Assembly: GCA_002718415.1 (NCBI GenBank)
Contig: PBEM01000004.1
Location: 100,140-164,139, forward strand
Direction of reading: 5' to 3'
Origin: Chloroflexota bacterium
GTDB lineage: Bacteria; Chloroflexota; Dehalococcoidia; Lucifugimonadales; Lucifugimonadaceae
DNA length: 64,000 nucleotides
The notes beneath the pieces were generated by a model that saw only the letters and a list, made by a program, of their open reading frames with translations, did no database searches and had not been told where the DNA came from. Each line of letters starts with the position of its first letter. Position 1 is the stretch's first letter. Below are positions 9,991-19,406 of the stretch, in pieces. The translations under genes and the position numbers were made by a program.

Positions 9991-12884
9991 CAACATCATC
10001 AATAGATATACAAAATGAACTAAAAAAATATATTTCTGGTGAAATACGTTTTGATGATTATTCAAGACAAATGTATTCAACTGATGGATCTATTTATAAA
10101 ATAGATCCAGTAGGAGTAGTAATTCCACAAAATTATGAGGATGTCATTGCCCTTCATGAATTCGCCTTTAAAAACAAAGTGACTCTCACTCCGCGAGGTG
10201 GAGGAACATCATTGTCTGGTCAAACCGTTAACAATGGTATCGTAGTAGATTTTTCAAAATATCTAAATAATATTATAAAAATTTCACCAGAAGAGAAATT
10301 TGTAATTACTCAACCAGGGATATCAATTGATAATTTAAATAGAAAACTGAAAAGCTATGGATTATTCTTTACTCCAGATCCTAGTACTAAAGCAAGAGCA
10401 AATATAGGTGGAGCTATTGGTAATAATTCTTGTGGTTCACATTCGATAATATATGGTAAAACAGTAGATCAAGTACTTGGACTGAAAACTGTACTATCAA
10501 ATGGAGAACAAATTAATTTATCTGAAATATCACCAGAATATTTAGAAAATAAACTATCTCTTGACTCATTTGAAGGAAAAATATATAGAGAAATATTAGA
10601 TATTTCTTCAAAAGCTTCGCAACAAGTTAAATTACATTTTCCTAAAATTTTAAGAAGAGTAGGTGGCTATAATTTAGACCTAATAGAAAAAAGAGAAAAT
10701 GTTAATCTATCGAAAATTGTAGTTGGATCAGAAGGAACATTAGTATCCATATTAGAAGCAAAATTAAATCTTGTAAAAATACCAAAATACAAAATTTTAT
10801 CTGTTTTTCATTTTAATAATATATCAAACGCGATGGAAGCTACTGTAGAGATATTGACTGAATCTCCTTCAGCAGTTGAACATATTGGAGAAATGATTAT
10901 AAAACAAGCAAGACAATCGTTAGGATTTGCTAAAAATATAGATTTTTTGAGAGGAAATCCTACAGATATTATCGTAGTCGAAATGTCAGGAAATAATCAG
11001 GAAGAAGTTTTATCAAAAATAAAAAAACTTGAAAGAAAAATTATAAAATTAGGTTTATGTGAAGAAATAACTACACTAGAAAAAACTGAAGATCAATCTA
11101 AAGTATGGAGTATGCGTGAAGCAGGTTTAGGATTAATGATGAATATTCCAGGTGATGCTAAACCACTACCATTCGTTGAAGATACAGCTGTATCTCCAGA
11201 AAAATTACCTGAATATGTTAAGAGATTTGATGAAATAGTAAAATCCAATGGAACTGAAGCTGGATATTATGGACATGCCTCTGTTGGTTGTTTGCACGTA
11301 CGCCCTGTGATTAATGTAAAAAATGAAGAAGGTATCAAAAGAATGCATTCTATTGCAGACGAAATATCTGATTTAGTCCTGGAGTTTGGTGGAGCTTATA
11401 CTGGAGAACATGGAGACGGTATAGTGAGAGGTGCTTGGGCAGAAAAAATGTTCGGTAAAAAATTAGTTAAATATTTCAGCGATGTTAAAAAAACTTTCGA
11501 TCCTAATTCGATTATGAATCCCGGAAAAATTTTCAATACCCCACCTATGACCTCAAATCTTAGATATGGAACTGAATATAAAACCAAAACATTTGAAACA
11601 AAATTAGATTGGGCAAAAGAAACTAATTTTAGTAGTGCTATAGAAAAATGTAATGGAGTTGGAGCATGTAGAAAAATGTATAGTGGTGCAATGTGTCCAT
11701 CCTATCATGCTACACAAGAAGAAGAACATTCAACTAGAGGAAGAGCAAATGCACTTAGAGCCGCAATATCTGGGGCATTACCTTTTGAAGAGTTATCTTC
11801 AAAAAGAATGTTTAATGTTTTAGATTTATGTTTGGAATGTAAATCTTGCAAATCAGAATGTCCTTCTAATGTAGACATGGCTAAGATTAAATATGAATTT
11901 TTGAATAATTATTACTCCTCTCATAAAATACCTCTTAGGTCTAAAATGATAGCTAATGTTCATAAGATAAATTCATTAACCTCAAAATTTTTTCCGAAAA
12001 TTATAAATTTTTTAGTTAGGTCATACCCTTCGAGAATGATTTTACATTATGTAATAGGATTAGATAAAAGAAGAATGACTCCAAAAGTAGTATCAAAAAC
12101 TTTTGAAAGTTGGTTCAATAAAAGAAATCCTAATACCACTGGTTCTAGAGGGGAAATAGTGCTATTTCATGATACATTTATGAATTTCAACCATCCAGAA
12201 TCAGGTATTGCTGCAACACAATTATTGGAAGCATTAGGATTTAAAGTATTAATTGTTGATAGAAAATGTTGTGGAAGGCCGATTATCTCAAAAGGGATGT
12301 TAGATCAGGCAAAAATTCTGGCTGAATACAATGTTGATCTTTTATATAATTTCGTCAGAAAAGGAATTAAAATAGTTGGTTGTGAATCCAGTTGTATTAT
12401 TGCTATTAAAGATGATTACCCAGATTTATTAGTAAATAATAAAAAGGCAAAAATTGTTGCCGAAAACACATTTTTAATACAAGATATTTTAAATGAAACA
12501 AGTGGAGATGATAAAGAACAAATCAACTGGGATCCAAAAATTGAAGATATAAATTTACATGTACATTGTCATGAAAGAGCCTTATCTGGAACAGATTCTG
12601 CATTAAAGGCACTAAATTTACCTAGTGGTTATAATGCAAAATTAATTGATGCTGGCTGTTGCGGTATGGCTGGCTCTTTTGGTTTTGAAAAAGAACATTA
12701 TGATGTTTCAATTAAAATAGGTGAAGAAAGACTTTTTCCAGCAATTAGAAAGGCTCCCAAATCGTCTATATCTACAATTACTGGTATATCATGTAAACAA
12801 CAAATTGAAGATGGAACAGGAGTAAATGCAAAATATCTTACCGAAGTATTAGCAGATGCTTTGCAAAATAAAAATGAAAAATAA
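9987..12884 (+). CDS. Fused FAD-linked oxidase / Fe-S CCG-domain oxidoreductase (GlcD-GlcF / D-2-hydroxyacid dehydrogenase type)
   Basis: FAD-binding TPRGGGTSLSGQ, GGAIGNNSCGSHS, GEHGDG; CLECKSCKSECPSNV; CCG motifs KCCGRP and GCCGMAGSFGFE. Confidence 0.92.
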   Translation: MTTSSIDIQNELKKYISGEIRFDDYSRQMYSTDGSIYKIDPVGVVIPQNYEDVIALHEFAFKNKVTLTPRGGGTSLSGQTVNNGIVVDFSKYLNNIIKISPEEKFVITQPGISIDNLNRKLKSYGLFFTPDPSTKARANIGGAIGNNSCGSHSIIYGKTVDQVLGLKTVLSNGEQINLSEISPEYLENKLSLDSFEGKIYREILDISSKASQQVKLHFPKILRRVGGYNLDLIEKRENVNLSKIVVGSEGTLVSILEAKLNLVKIPKYKILSVFHFNNISNAMEATVEILTESPSAVEHIGEMIIKQARQSLGFAKNIDFLRGNPTDIIVVEMSGNNQEEVLSKIKKLERKIIKLGLCEEITTLEKTEDQSKVWSMREAGLGLMMNIPGDAKPLPFVEDTAVSPEKLPEYVKRFDEIVKSNGTEAGYYGHASVGCLHVRPVINVKNEEGIKRMHSIADEISDLVLEFGGAYTGEHGDGIVRGAWAEKMFGKKLVKYFSDVKKTFDPNSIMNPGKIFNTPPMTSNLRYGTEYKTKTFETKLDWAKETNFSSAIEKCNGVGACRKMYSGAMCPSYHATQEEEHSTRGRANALRAAISGALPFEELSSKRMFNVLDLCLECKSCKSECPSNVDMAKIKYEFLNNYYSSHKIPLRSKMIANVHKINSLTSKFFPKIINFLVRSYPSRMILHYVIGLDKRRMTPKVVSKTFESWFNKRNPNTTGSRGEIVLFHDTFMNFNHPESGIAATQLLEALGFKVLIVDRKCCGRPIISKGMLDQAKILAEYNVDLLYNFVRKGIKIVGCESSCIIAIKDDYPDLLVNNKKAKIVAENTFLIQDILNETSGDDKEQINWDPKIEDINLHVHCHERALSGTDSALKALNLPSGYNAKLIDAGCCGMAGSFGFEKEHYDVSIKIGEERLFPAIRKAPKSSISTITGISCKQQIEDGTGVNAKYLTEVLADALQNKNEK

Positions 12885-13608
12885 TAACCCACTATTTACC
12901 AACCCAAAAAATGCTCAATCTGAATTAAATGGACCTTCTATATGGGTAGCAGGAGATCCTGAAGATTTAGAAATATGGTTAAACCGTGGAGCTGTAGGTA
13001 TCGTTACAAATACAATCGTATTAAATGAGATGACAAAAAAATATGGTCAACTCACAGATGTAATAAAAAGATATATAGATATCACAGATAAACCAATTGC
13101 AGTTGAAATTGATGGGCACTCATCATCAGAACTTTTATCTGTAGGAGAAAACTTCACAAAAATGTCTGACCAGATTATTTTAAAAATACCAGCAACTACT
13201 TTCGCTTTAGATGCTTTTATTCAATTAAAAAAGTCAGGAATTCCAACATTTTGTACTACAGTATTTACTCTTAACCAAGCAGTTGCAATTGCCCAGGCAG
13301 GAGCCACTCATATTCTGCCATTTTGCGAACCATTTAATGATGTAGATGGAGATCCAACAAAATTAATTCGAGAATGTAATAAAGTATTCAAAAATTGGGA
13401 TAACAGACCGTTTGTTACAGCGGCTCTAGTAAGATCAAAAGAAACTGCATATAAAGCTTTAAGAGATGGAGCAGATGGAATAATCGTTTTTTGGCCTGTT
13501 TTTCAAGATATGATAAAAAGTAAACTATCGGATGAATGGAATAAAATTTTCTTAGATGAATGGAATTCTATAAATGATGCAGGAAATATGAAAGGTATTG
13601 AAAAGTAA
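12874..13608 (+). CDS. Transaldolase-family protein (fructose-6-phosphate aldolase-like)
   Basis: GIVTNTIVLNEM, IILKIPAT, TTVFTLNQAVAIAQAGATHILPF. Confidence 0.8.
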   Translation: MKNNNPLFTNPKNAQSELNGPSIWVAGDPEDLEIWLNRGAVGIVTNTIVLNEMTKKYGQLTDVIKRYIDITDKPIAVEIDGHSSSELLSVGENFTKMSDQIILKIPATTFALDAFIQLKKSGIPTFCTTVFTLNQAVAIAQAGATHILPFCEPFNDVDGDPTKLIRECNKVFKNWDNRPFVTAALVRSKETAYKALRDGADGIIVFWPVFQDMIKSKLSDEWNKIFLDEWNSINDAGNMKGIEK

Positions 13609-13615
13609 GATTTCA

Positions 13616-14767
13616 CTACCTAAGTAGTTTATTAAGCCTATCAGCAATTATTATTTCTTCTCCTTCCATAACATTTGTCATCACTATGTTTATTTCCCCC
13701 ATATACTCGTACAAGTTAGATCCACCTACTCCTAAATATATTGGTGGATCACCATTAATCATTTCTTCTCTAATTTTTTCTGGAGATTTACCTTTCCAAT
13801 CATTATGAAAATATAAAACAGGTTGAGTACCTTGTCTATCTGTAGGAGTATTTTCTATTTTTATATCTAAATAAGGAATATCTTTTAGCTGATTTTTAAT
13901 ATATTCAGACTTTTCTTTCCACGATTGATACTCCTCTTCTTCATTACTATCTAAATATAGTTCTAACGCTGTAACTAAACCTATAATGTTCTCTTTTGAA
14001 ACTTTCATCGGCCTTCCCACACAAGCTATATTGCTATGAAGATTGAGAGAATTCTTAAAAGCTGAATTTATTAAATCTTCTCTACCAGCTAATATTCCAC
14101 TTGATTGAGGTCCACCAATTCCTTTACCTCCTGAGAAAGCAACCATATCAACTCCCATATTTATAAACCTATGTAAGTTCGATCTAGGTGGTATTTCTGC
14201 AGCTGCATCTAAAATCACTGGTATGGAATTTTTATGTGCAATTTCTATCGTTTTTTCTAAACCAATTCCTGGTTTATAAAAGGGCATAATTACGTATGCT
14301 ATAGCACAGGTTTTATTAGAAATCATGGAAATCAAATCTTCTTCCGTAGCACCTTCTTCCGTACCAAATTCCTTAATTATTGCCCCAGAAGTTTCAAATG
14401 CTTTATCATATCTATTTCTTTGACCTTTAAATATAATTATTTCATTTTTCATGCCTCCTGTATTAGGGAGTTTTTCAACCTTATAGTCATCTTCACCAGT
14501 CATACAAGCTGCAGACATTAATACTTGCGCAGAAGCACAACCATTAGTAACCAATCCTGCCTCAGAATTACAAATTTTCGCTATAAATTTTCCTGCAGAT
14601 TTATTGAGTTCTATCATATCTACAAAAACCTTAGATGCATCATTCATAGCTTCTAATACTTCTTTTCTCATTATAGAACCTCCCAGTACTGTCACCCAAC
14701 TTTGTGCATTAATGACAGGCTTAACTCCCAATTTCCTATAAACTTCAGGCCATTCTAAATAAGACAT
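13616..14767 (-). CDS. SelA-like / DgaE-like PLP-dependent enzyme
   Basis: KPVINAQSWVTVLGGS; VTNGCASAQVLMSAACMTG; VAFSGGKGIGGPQSSGILAGRED Lys motif. Confidence 0.82.
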   Translation of the reverse strand: MSYLEWPEVYRKLGVKPVINAQSWVTVLGGSIMRKEVLEAMNDASKVFVDMIELNKSAGKFIAKICNSEAGLVTNGCASAQVLMSAACMTGEDDYKVEKLPNTGGMKNEIIIFKGQRNRYDKAFETSGAIIKEFGTEEGATEEDLISMISNKTCAIAYVIMPFYKPGIGLEKTIEIAHKNSIPVILDAAAEIPPRSNLHRFINMGVDMVAFSGGKGIGGPQSSGILAGREDLINSAFKNSLNLHSNIACVGRPMKVSKENIIGLVTALELYLDSNEEEEYQSWKEKSEYIKNQLKDIPYLDIKIENTPTDRQGTQPVLYFHNDWKGKSPEKIREEMINGDPPIYLGVGGSNLYEYMGEINIVMTNVMEGEEIIIADRLNKLLR

Positions 14768-14803
14768 AATAATTCCTATCTTTGTTGTAAAAATAATTAT
14801 AAA

Positions 14804-15907
14804 TTATAATTCAATCCTTGATCTAAGTTGGCCACATCCGGCATTTATATCAATACCTTTTTCTATTCTCAAGGTAGAAGGTATATTAAATCTTTTTAAT
14901 TGTTCCTGAAAATTTAGAACTGTAGTAGATTTTGTTCGGTTGTATATTCCCTGCGTAGTAGGATTAACAGGAATTAAGTTTACGTGACATTTAATACCAT
15001 ACAATAATTTACCTAATTTATATGCATGTTCTTCTGAATCATTATGTTCTGATAATAATACATATTCAAAAAATATCCTTCTACCAGTTTTATAAACATA
15101 TTTCTTACATACATTTATTAAGTCTTCAATCGGATAACGTTTATTGACAGGCATAGTTGCTGATCTAGTCTCATTATCTGCTGCATGTAAAGAAACAGCT
15201 AAGTTTATTTGTAATTTTTCTTCTGAAAGTTTCAATATTTGAGGAACTAACCCTACAGTAGAAACAGTAATATGCCTTGCCCCAATATTTAGCCCTAATG
15301 GATCATTCAATATTTTAATTGCTGAAATTGTATTATCATAGTTAGCTAATGGTTCTCCCATTCCCATAAAAACTATATTTGTTACGCCTTGTATTTCACC
15401 TTTACTTCTAAGGTTTTTCGCAATTTCATCCATATCTTCAGATAAAGCTAATTTCCTCATATATAGAACTTGCTTTACTATTTCTCCAAAAGTAAGATTC
15501 CGCCTGAAACCCTGTTGCCCAGTTGCACAAAAAGTACAACCTAACGCACATCCTGCTTGAGTAGATATACAAACTGTTTTACGAGAATTCCTATGTCCAT
15601 CTTCTTTATATCTCATTAATACTGTTTCTATTAATTCTCCGTCTTCTAGCTCAAATAAAGCCTTATCAGTTGAAAGATCTTTGGATGATAGAAAAATTTT
15701 TGTACGCAATAAGTCAATAGATATTTTTTCAGATAATGATGAACGTAAATTATTACTGATATTAGTCATGTCAAAAAAGGATTCTTTCCCTTCATGATAA
15801 ACAGATCTCCATATTTGTTTTGCTCTAAATTTGGATTCCCCTAAATTATCTAAAAAAGTTTCTAAATCACTAAAAGACATATTAAATATGGAATATTTTT
15901 TGTTCAT
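14804..15907 (-). CDS. rlmN: Dual-specificity RNA methyltransferase RlmN
   Basis: CISTQAGCALGCTFCATGQQGFRRNLTFGEIV radical SAM motif; NIVFMGMGEPLANYDN; C-terminal RIEKGIDINAGCGQLR. Confidence 0.97.
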   Translation of the reverse strand: MNKKYSIFNMSFSDLETFLDNLGESKFRAKQIWRSVYHEGKESFFDMTNISNNLRSSLSEKISIDLLRTKIFLSSKDLSTDKALFELEDGELIETVLMRYKEDGHRNSRKTVCISTQAGCALGCTFCATGQQGFRRNLTFGEIVKQVLYMRKLALSEDMDEIAKNLRSKGEIQGVTNIVFMGMGEPLANYDNTISAIKILNDPLGLNIGARHITVSTVGLVPQILKLSEEKLQINLAVSLHAADNETRSATMPVNKRYPIEDLINVCKKYVYKTGRRIFFEYVLLSEHNDSEEHAYKLGKLLYGIKCHVNLIPVNPTTQGIYNRTKSTTVLNFQEQLKRFNIPSTLRIEKGIDINAGCGQLRSRIEL

Positions 15908-16004
15908 AATGTATAAATATCAAACATGTATTTTGTTTTCAAAACGTTAACAAAAACTTAGTAAAATCGCATTCAATAGTTAAATTATAGAGAATTGATC
16001 AATA

Positions 16005-16832
16005 ATGAGTACCGATAATAATCAAATTAAAAGTAAAGAAATTAGCGAAGAAAAAATAATTGATTTTACTAATCCAATAATTGAAATAAATAATTTATCA
16101 GTAAAATATGGAAATTCATTAGCTATAGAAAATGTAACTTTTTCGGTACCTGAAAAGAAAGTTATAGCTCTTATAGGACCTTCTGGTTGCGGAAAAAGCA
16201 CACTAATTAGATGTATTAATCGAATGAATGACCTAATACCAAATGCTAAAGTGACAGGAAATGTTTTATTCGAAGATCAAAATATCTATGATAATAATGT
16301 TGATGCTACTGAAATTAGATATAAAATAGGTATGGTTTTTCAAAAACCTAATCCTTTCCCAAAAAGCATATACGATAATGTTGCATTTGGACCAAGAGTA
16401 AATGGTCTAAATGTAAATTTAGATGAAGTTGTTGAAAATTCATTAAGAAAAGCAGCATTATGGGATGAAGTTAAAGATAGGCTAAACGATTCAGGACTGG
16501 ATATTTCAGGTGGGCAACAACAAAGATTATGTATAGCCAGAACATTAGCTGTAAATCCTGAAATAATCTTAATGGATGAACCAGCATCAGCTCTAGATCC
16601 AATTTCTACACAATCTATTGAGAATCTTATAAAAGAAATTTCCAAAGATGTAACCATCATCATAGTTACTCATAATATGCAACAAGCTGCTAGAATTTCA
16701 GATTATGCATTAGTAATGATGTCAGGAGAAGAAAGAATAGGCAGATTAATTGAATATGGAGAAAATAAACAGGTGTTTGATAACCCTAAAGATGAACGAA
16801 CTGAAGCCTATGTTACAGGCAGAATTGGTTAA
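16005..16832 (+). CDS. pstB: Phosphate ABC transporter ATP-binding protein
   Basis: [63 protein letters not shown]. Confidence 0.96.
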   Translation: MSTDNNQIKSKEISEEKIIDFTNPIIEINNLSVKYGNSLAIENVTFSVPEKKVIALIGPSGCGKSTLIRCINRMNDLIPNAKVTGNVLFEDQNIYDNNVDATEIRYKIGMVFQKPNPFPKSIYDNVAFGPRVNGLNVNLDEVVENSLRKAALWDEVKDRLNDSGLDISGGQQQRLCIARTLAVNPEIILMDEPASALDPISTQSIENLIKEISKDVTIIIVTHNMQQAARISDYALVMMSGEERIGRLIEYGENKQVFDNPKDERTEAYVTGRIG

Positions 16833-16852
16833 TATTTATAAGGAAATAAATT

Positions 16853-17545
16853 ATGGCAAGAGAAGAATTTGATAAAGAATTATCTATACTAGAAAGTCAA
16901 CTCGTCATAATGTCTGGGATGGTTGAAGATGCACTACTTAGGTCAGTTAAGGCATTAAAAAATAGAGATATTGATCAATCTCAAAGAGTAATAGAATTGG
17001 ATGATAGGATTGACTTAATAGAAGTAGAAATAGAAAGATTTTGTGTAGATCTTATAAGAAAAGAAGCACCAATTGCTTCGGATCTACGTCGTATAATTAC
17101 CATTTTACAAATATCTAACGAGTTAGAAAGAATGGGGGACTACGCTGAGGGGATAGGAAAAATAAACATCATGATGGGGCCTGAACCTCTTCTGAAAGAA
17201 TTAATAGACATACCTGAAATGGGAAATATATCAGTAGATATGTTAAAAAAATCAATTAATATCTTCATGAAAAAAGAGATGGAAAATCTTAATGAAACTG
17301 CAACTGAAATTAATGAACTTGATAATAAAGTAGATAGTTTAAACGAGAAAATTGTTACTGAATTACTTGAAATAGTAAAAAATGATTCCTCAAAAGCAGA
17401 AAAAGCAACATATTTAATGTGGGCATCTCATAATATAGAAAGATTTGCAGATAGATCTACAAATATTCTTGAAAGAGCTTTTTATTTAGTTTCAGGAGAT
17501 TCTTTCCATGGAACTACAGAACTACAAAAGCATATAGATAGTTAA
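16853..17545 (+). CDS. phoU: Phosphate transport regulator PhoU
   Basis: Two PhoU helical repeats; directly downstream of pstB. Confidence 0.93.
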   Translation: MAREEFDKELSILESQLVIMSGMVEDALLRSVKALKNRDIDQSQRVIELDDRIDLIEVEIERFCVDLIRKEAPIASDLRRIITILQISNELERMGDYAEGIGKINIMMGPEPLLKELIDIPEMGNISVDMLKKSINIFMKKEMENLNETATEINELDNKVDSLNEKIVTELLEIVKNDSSKAEKATYLMWASHNIERFADRSTNILERAFYLVSGDSFHGTTELQKHIDS

Positions 17546-17546
17546 A

Positions 17547-17945
17547 TTATTTATAATTTCTCAATAACTCTTTCTTAATTTTTGGATTATAAAAAGTAAT
17601 TTTTGGTAATAAATTTAAAGGTAAAATATCTTCCTCAGATTTATCTTGATTTTTTATTATATTATTTCCTGTTTTTATAGATCTTTGTATCGTACGTATA
17701 CTAAGATTATATTGCTTTGAAAGATCAATTATAGATTTGCCTTCAGAATTTAATTGGTAGATTTCTTTGTCTCTATTTAGTTTATTTTTCCCTGCTGAAT
17801 ATTCATCATTATCATATTTACATAATGTAAGATGACAATCAAGACAAGATTTTGATATATCACACCCGTTATCTTTATAGTTAGTATTTTCTGGAAGAGT
17901 GTCTGAGCGAACTTTTTTTAAGTTTACATCTATAAAATTTTGCAT
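17547..17945 (-). CDS. Small Cys-rich protein with HTH (Hin/sigma-70 r4-like)
   Basis: CDISKSCLDCHLTLCKYD (four Cys) followed by HTH IYQLNSEGKSIIDLSKQYNLSIRTIQRSIK. Confidence 0.65.
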   Translation of the reverse strand: MQNFIDVNLKKVRSDTLPENTNYKDNGCDISKSCLDCHLTLCKYDNDEYSAGKNKLNRDKEIYQLNSEGKSIIDLSKQYNLSIRTIQRSIKTGNNIIKNQDKSEEDILPLNLLPKITFYNPKIKKELLRNYK

Positions 17946-18065
17946 ATAGTGGCCTCTTTTGTAAATTTATTTCAAAAATTGAAAATTTATCTCGATAATA
18001 AATAATAATCAAAAAAATTACTTTATTATTTATTTGAAGTTCTTAATCATAAAAAAATATATGGA

Positions 18066-18077
18066 GAACATTTGTTC
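18066..18077. promoter_or_regulatory. LexA/SOS-box-like palindrome GAACATTTGTTC (within AGAACATTTGTTCT)
   Basis: Direct reading; matches Gram-positive-type SOS box core GAAC-N4-GTTC. Confidence 0.7.
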
Positions 18078-18084
18078 TATTATA

Positions 18085-18096
18085 GAACATCTGTTC
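18085..18096. promoter_or_regulatory. LexA/SOS-box-like palindrome GAACATCTGTTC (within AGAACATCTGTTCT), tandem with previous
   Basis: Direct reading; 19 bp from the first box. Confidence 0.7.
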
Positions 18097-18119
18097 TGTA
18101 AAGGTCAAGGAAATTTAGT

Positions 18120-19349
18120 TTGTATTTTAGGTATTTGATAAAAATATTATTAATATGTTCTATCGTATTTATAGCTTCATGTAAAAATTCAAATACAAAA
18201 TCAACTATTTCAGTTACATCAGATATTCCAAATGCTATGGAAACTGTAATAGCATCACCCATACCTATAGCTACATTCATCTCAGTACCGACTGCTACCC
18301 CTGTACCAACTTCGACTCCTGACACAAAAATAATAAGTATAGATCCTATGAATAATCCTGAACAATTTATTTCAGAAATTCCTATTCCTGAAATAAATTG
18401 TCTAACAGAGATATTTAATTCTAAAACAGAAATAATAAACCTTATCACCTCTCCACCAGGACAATATCTAATTGATAATGATTTAGCTAAAAATTCAGAC
18501 GAATGTTTATCATATGATTCAAAAGAAAGAATTATTATTGGCCTATTAGATTTTAGCTCTGGAAAACTAACAGATAAAACTAAAAGTTGTATAAAAGATG
18601 TTGGAGTAGGTAACAGTTCATTTATATATCTATTTGCTAAAGATCCTCCTCCAGAAATTTATCTCATAACTTTACAAAGTGTTTTTTGCCTTAACAAAAA
18701 TGAAAGAAGTATATTTGAAAAAAGTAATTATGGTCAAATTACTTCTTCTATGGGCGGTATAGATAAAATTGAATGCTTTATAAATGAATTGGGTCCTCTA
18801 GGGTTAATAAATTTTGATGAACCTCTAAAATTTATAGGAGGTACTTATACTATTAATCAACTATCACCATCAGTGTTAGAAAAATTTTTATCCTGTGGAT
18901 ATTTTGATAATGAACTAAAACTAATTGGAATCACAATAGATGAAAGTTTATGTATTCTTAAAAACACGAATAGTGAAATAATAAAAAATCTATTTGAAAA
19001 ATCAAGTCAAGGACTTTCCGATAACCATATTATCGAATTAACTTTAGCAACAAAAAAATGTGAAATAAATCTAGAAGAAACAACTATCTCTATAAAAAAT
19101 ATAAATACTCAAAAAGTTCCAAAAAAATTAATAAATACCGAATCTGAAAGAAATAATGGAGATAAAGAAAAAAATAATTCGAAAACAGGAATTGAGGAAA
19201 TATTAGAAATAAATGAAATCAATTGCCTTAAGGAATATATTACCGAAGAACAAATTGAAGAAATACTTACAAAATTATCACCTACTCCAGAATTGTTTAC
19301 AGCAATCAATAAATGTAAGATAAATATATTTGAGATATTATCACGTTAG
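18120..19349 (+). CDS. Secreted lipoprotein with T/P-rich linker and repeated Cys-paired helical modules
   Basis: TTG start; signal peptide with lipobox FIASC; PVPTSTP linker; repeated C-x(~29-39)-C segments. Confidence 0.7.
   Translation: MYFRYLIKILLICSIVFIASCKNSNTKSTISVTSDIPNAMETVIASPIPIATFISVPTATPVPTSTPDTKIISIDPMNNPEQFISEIPIPEINCLTEIFNSKTEIINLITSPPGQYLIDNDLAKNSDECLSYDSKERIIIGLLDFSSGKLTDKTKSCIKDVGVGNSSFIYLFAKDPPPEIYLITLQSVFCLNKNERSIFEKSNYGQITSSMGGIDKIECFINELGPLGLINFDEPLKFIGGTYTINQLSPSVLEKFLSCGYFDNELKLIGITIDESLCILKNTNSEIIKNLFEKSSQGLSDNHIIELTLATKKCEINLEETTISIKNINTQKVPKKLINTESERNNGDKEKNNSKTGIEEILEINEINCLKEYITEEQIEEILTKLSPTPELFTAINKCKINIFEILSR
18255..18323 (+). repeat. T/P-rich low-complexity linker coding tract
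   Basis: SPIPIATFISVPTATPVPTSTP. Confidence 0.6.
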
Positions 19350-19406
19350 TTATTCAATATTGATAAGAAGTTTGATATAAAATTATAAAATACTAAGGAT
19401 AAAGCT

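Noticed and set aside
18080-18448. Minus-strand 122-aa ORF covering the SOS-like boxes
   Set aside because: Antisense of lipoprotein linker; low-complexity composition, no family features
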